In this document: piece by piece, positions 37,074 to 46,743 of the stretch
Layout of the letters: the number at the start of each line of letters is the position of its first letter
Numbering within the stretch: position 1 is the first letter of the stretch
Source: Anas platyrhynchos
Lineage: Eukaryota > Chordata > Aves > Anseriformes > Anatidae
Reading direction: 5' to 3'
Assembly (NCBI RefSeq): GCF_047663525.1
Contig: NC_092613.1
Coordinates: 7,775,501-7,839,500 of the forward strand
DNA length: 64,000 bases
The notes under the pieces: model-generated
What the model saw: the letters and a program-made list of their open reading frames with translations, nothing else
What the model was told of the DNA's origin: nothing
The model's database searches: none
Program-made: the position numbers and the translations under genes

Positions 37074-39512
37074 CTGTGTACGAAAAAAAAGTTTTAAAAA
37101 TGTGTTAATATTTCCTGTACAATTACAAGCAACAAGTACAACGTAGAAGAGTGTGCCTACTCAGGAATTACTGACAGATAATGCAAATAAATATTCTAAG
37201 TATAATATTTACTTATCAGAGGGCCGAAATTGAAAATACTATGTAGAAAAAAACTATTCACATTATTACTGTTCCATGGCAGCCTTTGGGAGTAATGCAG
37301 TTCTTTCCCAAATGCATGCATCTGCAAGGCTGTCCACACAACAGCCATTTCCAAGTCAATAAAACGTCAATTTAGTCCAGAATGCTGGATCTAAGAAAAC
37401 TCCTTTAATAAAGAAAATACCTGGTTTTACTTTTGAGGAATAACCTCCTCCCATTCTCTCCAAACACTAACGAACAGCAAGAGAAGCTAAAGAGAGAGAA
37501 AAAACTTTGTTTATACATATGCACACACACACACAAAACAAACCTGACATCCTCATCTATTGCACAGACTTTATTAATAGTCTTTATCAGTGTTTCAGGC
37601 ATCTTGCACAAAGTGGCACAAAGCCAAGCAAACAACCTGGAGATTACTCGGCACGAATCCTACTTCCCAACGTCTTCCAATGCAGGAGTTCACACTTGCT
37701 CACTACACTTTGATGAACGAGCCGTCTTCTCTAAAAAGGCTGGGGGTGTATTTCATGTTAAACTAAAAAAGCTCCCACAGTATTATTTTTGCAGCAGCTA
37801 GAACGCAGTGAACTCCATGAAAATTTCCACAATCAGATAAAATTGATAAAATATCCCTTTAAGTTTTTCTTTTCTCAAGATTTTTTCAATAAAATAATAA
37901 TTAAAATATTCTTCTAAAATTTGGGGGCTGCAAGCTAAAAGACGGAAATAGCAGTCTCTACTAGGAAAGTCTTGCCCTATTTCTCATCGCGAGGCTTGCA
38001 AACTGCACGTTGCGAATAACATCCATGTATTGCTGGCAACATGAAAGCAAACCCCGTTCTCTGTTGCTGTCACCTTTTTCTATTACACACCCACCGTATG
38101 CCCACATTCCGTAAGTAAAACCTCCACGTATCCTGTACCAAGTCTAAAAGCGCATTGTGCTAGCAGCAATAGAAACATTGACGGCAAGTGATACAGCTTC
38201 ACCTTACCTCACGCCTTAAAGATCCCGAAGCTTTAGCACCATTTGCACCAAAGTACTTGCTTCGTGAAAAGAATCTATGCCAAACTAGCAAAAACTTGAG
38301 TGTCATTCAAATTTACGGTTGCACCAGTGAGGAAGTTGAGCAACTTCACTTTTTTTTTTTTTTCCCAAGCAGGAAACAATATGAAAGACACCTTTTATTT
38401 TCAAGAAGTGTTGAACTGAAGAAAAAATCACCTTTAGCTTAAATTAGCTTGCTTTTGCCTTTAGGAGTACGCTACCTCTAAATAATATCATGTCAGTTTG
38501 TTTGTTTGTTTTTTGCTGATGTGTTGTATTGAAAGGGAAAAACTGAAGAAAGTTCTGGTATTTTATTAACCCCACTTAAAACATTTCCTTACTGTAGTAA
38601 CAATCTATATTAAAAAAGGTGCATCAGCACATTCTAGTCTGTTTACTTAAGTTTATTTCTGCATAAATCACTTTCCAATGTAGAAAGGATGAGATTATAC
38701 ATAGGTACGTGCTCTGCTGAGACACAGATTAGACATACACCACCACCCCTGGGCAAAAAAAACTTTCCTGGAAAATTAAAATCTTACACTATATATTATT
38801 ATAATAACCAAAGTATTTTCCTTGTTATACATAATAAAGAGAACAACTTTTTTTCCTATGAAATTTCAGGATAAAATCTTCTAGAGAAAACTTATCCATT
38901 CACTGTTTTAATCTTTATACTGGCTAATGGAATGGGAGCTAAGTTTTAGAGTAGCTTCTGATACGCTTCCTGCCAGCCACATCCTCTTTTCCACAGAACA
39001 GGAAGGTACTTGTGTCATTACTTAATGCCTTGTTACATGTTTTGTGGTTTGTTTACAAAAAGAAAACATGAATTCCACCCATCTCCAAGCCTTGGACAGT
39101 TCAGACGAGGTGAATGGGAGCACTAACAACCATTTTGATTTTAAAACTCGTTAACAGTTATGGAAAATAACTGTAGGGCATTATCATGGATGATTCGAAA
39201 CCAAAAACTGATGAGTGTATTAGCACCACAGCAGCCAAATTCTGCGTCTCCATCAGGACCATAGAGAACCATACAGGAACCATGCGGAGCTGCACAAATT
39301 GTGGTCGAAAGTAACCCGCCACTACAATCTCATTTCAGTGGTTTGTTTACATTACTGATCAAGCTACTACAAAGACAAAAAGGAAATCACCGTTACTACT
39401 GGCAGTCAAAGACAGGAAAGTTTTTTGTGGGTTTGTTTTAATGACATTTTAGAATCACAGAGTTTCCAACAAAAAGTCAGAAGACATGTCAGTGCAATCA
39501 GCTGCTACAGGG
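37074..39512 (-). other. Region between C1orf162-like exons and ATP5PB stop, including the ATP5PB 3' UTR
   Basis: AT-rich sequence without a supported coding exon. Minus-strand AATAAA hexamers at 38652-38657 and 38562-38567 are plausible ATP5PB poly(A) signals, implying a 3' UTR of about 0.9 kb. The promoter and first exon of the C1orf162-like gene should lie in the left part, but I could not fix them. A short CA run lies at 37.52 kb. Confidence 0.4.
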
Positions 39513-42500
39513 TTACACTGCCACCTGTGCACTCTTTGATAACGCTTTCAGGTCCGAAATGCACTTTGCAATACTCTCCTTCTGCTGCAAAAAGAAAAGA
39601 AAAAAGCTTTCAGGAGAACGACTTTTTGAAGGACAATTAAACAAGCAAAAGAGGTATTCTAATGCATTTTAGATTTTCTCTTTAGACACACAAAATGAGT
39701 TTCAGATTAAAAAGGGATATTGCTACAGCTCATGAAAGCACATTCAGATTCCAGTAATGATGAGCACCTACAAGCAGAACTAAATGAATGATTTGTTGTT
39801 AGCAGGTTCATTCCTTAGAAGAAAGGACATCCAGAGTCCATCTGTAGATCTTAAGCTTCCATGGTCTTACACGGAGAATTTTAGAAGTAAATTCCCTGAC
39901 CTGTTCGCTACGTTTTATCACAAGCTGAGCTCTATGGTGCAAGAACAAATACCACAAATGTCTAGCTCAATTCACCAGCAACGTGAGCATCTTTTATCTG
40001 ATGTCTGGGCTTGTTGGCTTTTAGACAACAGTAGGAATGCACTGCAGCCATGCTTGGAAGTCACCCAGAGATGATCTAGCATTTTCTGACTAAAGACAGA
40101 AGCACTGTACAGCACCTATGTTTATAGTCTAGAACATAAAACAGACGAAAAACCAACAAAAAAAAGTACCTGTTGAGGTGTGATGCTCTGAACAACGTTC
40201 TTCTCCACCCACTGAATCATGTGATCTTGTTCTTTTTGATGCTTTAGATTCTGCATGGCCACTTGATAGTCCAGCCTTTTCTTTACTTCATTGTACACCG
40301 TTAATAATCTCTCTCTGTAATTGGCTTCCAGCAGCATCGCAATGTTATTCTAGGCACAGAAGACGAAATCAGTGGATTTACACTCGGCAAAAATACAGAA
40401 CAGCAGAGCACAGTTTCACAAAGCCATCAGATCAGGTGGTGGAACTGCCCCTGTCTGCAACACAGAGCTTGGAAGTGACTTATTGTTACTTGTTAGCAGT
40501 CCAAGAGGCACCTGGATTTTGTCATGGAGGCAGCAGTTAAAAGTGAACAGTAGAGCTGAAACTGCATACCCGCTTGGCATCGAAGAGGTAACTGCGGCCT
40601 TCAGCTCTCCACTGCTCCTTTTTCTCCTGCTCAATGGCAGCCTCAAGATCTTTAATTGAATTATTTTTAATATCTGTAACTTTAGCAATTTTCTCCTGGA
40701 AGAAGAAACAAAAAAATATGCTTCAGAATAAAAATAAGATGCAAAGAATCAAGTGATTTGCAACTATCTTCTGATCTTTTGCATTATAAATTGGGAAATG
40801 TCTGCATCAGGATGAGCTGTGTCAAGTTTGAGATTAAAGGATGGCAATACAGAAGAATTAGTGTTCACAATTAACCATACTTAAAAAAATAATTACATTA
40901 AATATTTGTTCTTGAATAAGGTGGTATGCTTTCTCTTTTTTTGGAAGGCCCATGTAACAACACAGACAGAAGATCTAAAACATACCTTAAACATATGAAG
41001 ATACTGGGCTCAGATTTTATTACAGCCAGGACATATTTAAGCTGGTTAATTAGAAGTTTTTAGATACTGCAAAGTTGGATTATGACTTTTTTTTTTTTTA
41101 CCTCATTAAGTTTGTCAGCAAAAGCTGCTACATCAGCCCCATATTTTTTAATGCCGTAAATGATGACCGACAATATGCAGGCAGCTGCAACTGTCTCATG
41201 GTTAACTACATAGATTTCCTTAGAGAGAAAGTAAAGCAGGAGTCCAGTTCCCAACATGTAAGGCCCTAAAGAAAAAATAAAGCAGCATTATTTGAACAAA
41301 ATATAAAGTGGCTTACTGAAGTCAAACACATAAAATGTAAATAGTTTAAGATCAGGAAATGTTCTCTTGTACCATGACCAAGAGCAGAAACACATAATCA
41401 TAGAATATCCCAAGCTGGAAGGGACCCACAAGGATCATCAGTTCTACCTCGTGGCTCTGCACAGGACCACCTAAATATCAGACCATGTCTGACAGAAAGC
41501 TGTCCAAACACTTCCTGACTTTTCACTTGGTCTCCTTTGGATGCTCTCTAATAGCTTTATGTTTTTCTGACATTGTGGCACCCAGAACCACACACAGCAT
41601 TCCCACAGAAACCCAACACCACCAAGAGGGAGGTTGCAGGAAGGTGCTCGCCACAAGCGCAAAGCAAGTCGCACCTTCTACAGGACCTGCAGCTTCTGCT
41701 CATTCAAAAACATCTATGTTTACTGGCTTTGAGGGCTGGCCATCATTCAATCTTTTTGCAAGATCATGCTCATGACATAATTTTAGCACTTGTTTAGAGC
41801 GCAGGTGCTGAAGTTTAAAGTCAAGAAGCGCTGTGCTGGCTCAATCCTTTTCTACATACACAAAAGTGTCTGGTGCAGGCCGTTGAGCTGACCGGGCTCT
41901 TCTAAGGCACTTTAGTCTGAGAACTACCACACAGGCTTTCAGGTTATTATAACTCCCATCTCATGTCTGAAGAACAAAACTCAAAGATTCCGAGCCCTTT
42001 AAGGAATTGACTTTGCAGAATCAATATTTAACAGAACACAAAAATTCTTCCTCTCCTCCCAAGGTAAAACACCGTGCTGTGAACACATCCAGGATATTCA
42101 CCAATGAAAATCCCGTGTTCACCTTGGTATCTTACCTTTTTACCAGCCACAGCTGTGGACACAACTAAACAAGCATAACCAAATGCACACTGATAAGACA
42201 CACATGCATGTATTAACCTGTGACTCCTGTTTTAGGATAAAGGAACTGGAAGAACTCCTCAGGGATCAAGCCATGCCGTACTTCTCCTCCCTTCTCAGGC
42301 AAAGGAGGCACCGGAGCCGAACGCTGCTGACTGGTATGAATCGGCCTCACAACATGCAGCACGCTATAAATAACAACAGCTCCTGTTAAGCTTCTTACTT
42401 TACAAAAACCACCGCGAAACACATTTCCAGTTACAAAGCCAGACACAACCGAGCTACGTTTGCTTTGGGGAAGGGTCTCAGGATCGAGACAACCCCCTGC

Positions 42501-42807
42501 GGCTCCTCGCGGCCTTTGCCCTTCCCTACCCTTGCGGCCTTGCTTACAGACACAGGGGCAGAACCGCGCTGCGCTGCCTCAACCCAGGCGGCGACCCCAG
42601 ACCCCAGCCCCGTGCTGGGCCGCCCCCAGCCCCCGGTACTCACCCCACGGAGGCGGCGGGCCGCAGGCTCCTCAGCAGGGCTGGGGCTGCAGGGGGAGAA
42701 AGGAGAGCGCTCGTCAGCACCCAGCTCACCCCCTGGACCCACTTTATCCCTCTGTTACCCCCCGTTACCCCTCACTCACCGGCGCTGAGGACGAGGCGGG
42801 ACAACAT
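39513..42807 (-). CDS. ATP5PB: ATP synthase peripheral stalk subunit b, mitochondrial
   Basis: Subunit b of mitochondrial F1Fo ATP synthase. It anchors the peripheral stalk in the inner membrane and holds the F1 head against rotation. Seven minus-strand exons in one frame: 42780-42807, 42644-42686, 42218-42363, 41102-41265, 40570-40695, 40170-40349 and 39513-39584. They give 252 residues, against 256 in human. MLSRLVLS and the Arg-rich stretch after it form the import presequence. VPPLPEKGGEVRHGLIPEEF is the conserved start of the mature protein. Two hydrophobic segments (LGTGLLLYFLSKEIYV and VAAACILSVIIYGIKKYG) form the membrane hairpin. The rest is a charged helix (DKLNEEKIAKVTDIK, WRAEGRSYLFDAKR, YRERLLTVYNEVKKRLDYQV, HMIQWVEKNVVQSI, then KESIAKCISDLKALSK). 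The last exon has two adjacent CAG acceptors (start 39584 or 39581), so one Gln is optional. It shares its promoter with WDR77. Intron 3 holds a CR1 fragment. Confidence 0.95.
41394..41770 (-). mobile_element. Old CR1 LINE 3' fragment in ATP5PB intron 3
   Basis: The plus strand reads AATCATAGAATATCCCAAGC, then GGAAGGGACCCACAAGGATC, then TCAGACCATGTCTGACAG and CTGTCCAAACACTTCCTGAC. This is the antisense of the CR1 3' end. It continues with GGATGCTCTCTAATAGC and TGTGGCACCCAGAACCACAC, also CR1-like, after what looks like an internal deletion. The element is therefore on the minus strand, in the same direction as ATP5PB, with its 3' end at about 41,394. The right boundary is approximate. Divergence and loss of the 5' part indicate an old copy. 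Confidence 0.8.
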
Positions 42808-42974
42808 GGCGCCGGGCCGACGACCGCTGCGTCCCGGTGACCGGCGGCCGCCTCAGCCCCCAAGATGGCGGCGCGGAGCTCTCGCGATACCGAGGCGGGT
42901 TCCTCTCGCGAGAGGAAGCGGCGGCGGCGGCGGCGCGCGCGCGGGGCGCGGGAACACGTGGGGGCGGCGGGGCC
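42808..42974. promoter_or_regulatory. Bidirectional CpG promoter of ATP5PB and WDR77
   Basis: Only 167 bases separate the two start codons, on opposite strands, in dense CpG sequence without a TATA box. A perfect TCTCGCGAGA palindrome lies at 42904-42913 and an imperfect copy (TCTCGCGATA) at 42880-42889. AAGATGGCGGC, the YY1 core, lies at 42862-42872, and a similar CAACATGGCG overlaps the ATP5PB start. Both element types are typical of TATA-less housekeeping promoters. The same head-to-head arrangement exists in human, so the shared promoter is old. Which element serves which gene is not decided by the sequence. Confidence 0.85.
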
Positions 42975-45900
42975 ATGGCGGAGCCGGGGCCGGGGCCGGA
43001 GCGGGGCCCGGCCGGGCACGGGCCGCCCCCGGAGCCCCCCGCGGGCGGGGAGCAGCAGCAGCAGCAGGGGGAGCAGCACCATGAGGAGCAGCAGGAGGCG
43101 GCCGGCCCCGAGTGGAACATCCCGCCCAACGCGCCCGCCTGCATGGAGCGGCACCTGGACGGCGCGCACTACCGGGCAGGTGGGCGGCGGGGGGGTGGGG
43201 GGGGGCACCGGGAATGGGATCGGGACCGGGAATGGGATCGGGAATAGGAGCGGGGGGTGCTGAAGCCGCTTCTCCCGCAGACGGAGCCCTGCTGCTGGGA
43301 GCCTCGGGGCTGAGCGGCCGCTGCTGGGCCGGCTCCATCTGGGTGTTCGCCGACCCCCGGCGGGCCCCCAGCGAGGGTTTCTGCACCGCCGGCGTCCAGA
43401 CTGAGGCGGGGGTCGCCGACCTGCGCTGGGTGGCCGACAGGGGCATCCTGGTGGCCTCCGACTCCGGTAAGACCCTGGGGGCGTCCCCCCTTTTCCTCCC
43501 CTTTACCCCGCCGGTGGCCCCCCGGTGAGGTGGGGGCTGCCCCTGTGCCCCCCCTGTACCCCCCCTGTACCCCTCTGTGCCCCCCCTGTGCCCCCCAGGC
43601 GCCGTGGAGCTGTGGGAGCTGGACGAGAACGAGACCCTGATCGTCAACAAGTTCTGCAAGTACGAGCACGACGACATGGTGACGACGGTGGCCGTGCTCG
43701 CCGGCAGCACCCAGGCGGTCAGCGGCGGGCAGGATTTCTGGTGAGTGCCCCCCGCAGCCCCCTCCCTGCCCCTCAGCGGGCGGCGGTGCCGGGCTCTGAC
43801 CGCTGCTCTCGTCCGCAGTGTGAAAGTCTGGGACCTCCCGCAGCAGGCGGTGCTGCACTCCTACAGAGGTGAGTGCCGGCTCCTCGTGGTCCCGTCCCCG
43901 GGGCCAAGCCACGCTTGGTGCCGCCACCTCGGGTGAAGCAGGCTGTGGAGTTCCCAGCACAGGCACATTTCCTTCTCTTGTTCTTTTCTCCCTGCCAAAG
44001 CTGTGCTGTGAGACTCGTTTGTCTGCATCTCCAAGTGTGTTCTAGAATCTCTCTTCTATACTGAAATCTTCTTCTTGCACCTGCTCACGTGATTAAAGCC
44101 GTGTTGTTTTGAACTCCAGCTCGCCAGAGAATACAGATCTCTGGAGGTGTCATACTGTGATCTCCGGTGCCAGTGGATGCTGTGTTTTGTCCATTTGGCC
44201 TCCTTCCCCAAACCCTTTGTAACTGGCCTCTTGACTGGAGAGGCTTCAAGCTCGTTCCTGTCACAGGGATGGAACTGCGGTGGCTGTGGTTGGGTTTGGC
44301 AGCTCATCGGTTTGCTAGGGAGTAACTTGGGATGCTCAGTAACTCAGGATATCACTGACTAGAAGTTATCCTGGATCTGGGCATAAACCATTACACCACT
44401 GTGCCTTCAGAGAGCCTCGTTCCCTTGTCTGTGTTCTGTGATGGGGCGCTGGGAATATGTGGAAAGTCTGGGTACAGTCTTTGAGGCTCTTTATCCTTCT
44501 GTGCTTTTGGTAGCTCACTCCGATGCAGTGACATGTGTGGCTTCCTGTCCTGGTAAGGACACTGTGTTCCTGTCCTGTGCTGAGGTAAAGCTAACTCTGC
44601 ATGAATCTACCTGATAAAAATGAGATTTAACTTTAAATTATTTGCAGTCAAATGCGCTTATTGAAAAACCACCTGTTGTGTTCTAAGCTATTTCCGTGTG
44701 TTGTTTAAATGTTCCAGTGGTTGCACTGAGCGGATCTGTACAGGTTTGTATTAAAATGTGGGCGTTCCTAGCTCTGTCCTGGGGATGATTGAAGGAGCTA
44801 ACTTGATGTTAATGTCAGCATCGTTTTAAATGTGGGAAGAGACAGTGTGGGTTTGGGTGTGGGTCAGTAGCAGTACTGCAATGAATCTGGCTTTATGCCC
44901 ACCCCCTGCTGCAAAACCATTGTAAAAACCTTATTTGCTTTGAATTTATAGGATGGCAGAACGTTACTCTGGGACACCAGATGCCCCAAACCAGCTACTC
45001 GAATTGGTATGTTTCTGAATGCAGTCACTGCTTGTGTGTGTTTGTTGGGTTTTGTTTGTTTTTTTTTTTTTTTTTTTGTGAAGAAATAAATTATTTTATG
45101 CCTAAGTTCTCCGCCTAACTTCAATCTAGTGACCTGACTACTTGGGTCACAGAAGCCTAGTAAGCCTTAAGGATATCTAACACTATCACAGGAGTAAAGT
45201 CAGCTTCTAAATAATTCTTAGTGCAGTAGCAGCCCTAACTGGGATAGGGTAGGAATGTCTTTGTACTGACTGCTCTCTTTACACTTACCCTCCTTAACTT
45301 ACAGTTTGCAGTGCCTGTAATTACCTCCCTACCTCAGTCCTGTGGCATCCACAGAAAAGCGACATCTTTGCTTTGGGTAAGAAGTGATCTTTAGCTTTCA
45401 CCAGACAAATCAAGGTCTGCCTTTTCAGGACAGCTTTGCTAATAACCTCATTCTCCCTTTCTCTTTTAAAGGTGATGAAAATGGAACAGTTGCACTAGTA
45501 GACACAAAGAATCCTGATTCTGCCCTCAGCTCCACTGTGCATGCCCGACGTATCACGGGGTTTGCATTTTCTACACATAGGTACGGGCTGAGATACCGGT
45601 GTAGCGCGTGTGACTACATACCCTTGAAAGCCATATTGTTTTTTAGAGTAAAACATAGGGAAGTATTAGATTTGGTCATTTTACAGAGGATGATTAGTAG
45701 TAAAGAACAGAGTAAGCTGAATAACGTCTGGTTTTGGAGATGTGTGAACGTACGTTTTTGTAGCATTTGGAATTGGCCAATTCACCGTAGGGATTTTTCT
45801 TACTCCACTCACCTCACCTTGAGGAGCTTGCTTGCTTGCTGACGCTAATAGCACGTTGTTGCATAGTGTACTGACAACCCGACAAAAAAAATTCATAAGA

Positions 45901-46457
45901 TTTGGTGTCTGTTAATTCAGTTTACCTGGGTCTAGCTTGCTAAGACACGTACTTCTCACACATCTTTCCTTACAGCTTTCTTGTATTTGATTGTTCTGAC
46001 TGTGTCTCATCTCTATCCTCTAGTTCACCCTTACTGGCTTCAATTAGTGAAGATTGTTCAGTAGCTGTTCTGGACTCAGACCTTTCAGAGGTGTAAGTAC
46101 CCAAAGGGGCGTATTCACCGTGGTTGTTTGTCATGCTGATTTCTCATTAAATTAATTGTTTATATGCTGAAGGGAAGATGAAAAGAGTCCTTAAACTGGG
46201 GAGCATCATCCTAACAAACTAGCAGTTAGGAAGTGCACAAGCCCATAAATTCTTAGTGACAGTGCTTTATGGCTAATAGAGTGTTCGTGTTTTCCAGGTT
46301 CAGAAACCGTTCTCATCGAGACTTTGTAAAAGGCTTATCGTGGTCTCCTTCAGATAATGCCTTGCTCACTACAGTTGGATGGGATCATCAGGTTTTACAT
46401 CACACTGTCCCCATACCAACTGGTGAAGCTTCTGGAGTCAACTGTGTAAAAGAATAG
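42975..46457 (+). CDS. WDR77: Methylosome protein WDR77 (MEP50)
   Basis: WD40 beta-propeller that binds PRMT5 to form the methylosome, which makes symmetric dimethylarginine on Sm proteins and histones. Ten plus-strand exons: 42975-43179, 43281-43466, 43599-43740, 43819-43868, 44514-44584, 44952-45006, 45305-45376, 45472-45580, 46024-46092 and 46298-46457. All junctions keep frame and give 372 residues. Human-like landmarks are [15 protein letters not shown] (from residue 47), [103 protein letters not shown] and TTVGWDHQV. The N-terminus is about 30 residues longer than human and rich in Pro, Gly and Gln, including a run of five Gln. It starts at the first in-frame ATG (context GCCATGG). It shares its promoter with ATP5PB. 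Confidence 0.96.
43520..43598 (+). repeat. C-rich minisatellite in WDR77 intron 2
   Basis: Repeats of a unit like CCCCCCCTGTGC or CCCCCCCTGTAC, about 10-12 bases long, run directly into the CAG acceptor of exon 3. They therefore also form its polypyrimidine tract. Confidence 0.75.
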
Positions 46458-46737
46458 TTTTATAAACTCATCGGTCCAAATTCCTTCCTCGCATTACTTT
46501 GATTCCCCTGAAGTCAAAGGTGTTTGTGAACTGGATTGGTTACGGACTGGTGTCTGCCTCGAAGCTTGTGACTAAGAAGGTTTTTGTAGTAATTTTGAAT
46601 TAGGCATAACTTAGTTACAAACCAGCCTTTACCCTCTCCTCAGGAGTTGGCTTCACCTGTGATAAGACTTCAGTATTTTACCCAGAAAAAAATAGTGACT
46701 TCAGGCACAAAGGAGTTTTGGAGATAGGATTAGGTAT

Positions 46738-46743
46738 AATAAA
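46738..46743 (+). terminator. Candidate WDR77 poly(A) signal
   Basis: AATAAA lies 281 bases after the WDR77 stop codon in AT-rich sequence. It is the first canonical hexamer downstream. Confidence 0.5.

Noticed and set aside
37405-37635. Candidate first exon of the C1orf162-like gene with a hydrophobic leader
   Set aside because: Its frame and phase would join the stalk exon, but the donor is weak (GTAAAA), the frame is low-complexity, and human C1orf162 has no matching leader. Mentioned in the gene entry but not claimed as an exon.
42837-42974. In-frame GTG upstream of the WDR77 ATG extending the protein by 46 residues
   Set aside because: A GTG start is unlikely in a vertebrate nuclear gene, the added sequence overlaps the shared promoter elements, and the ATG at 42,975 has a strong context.
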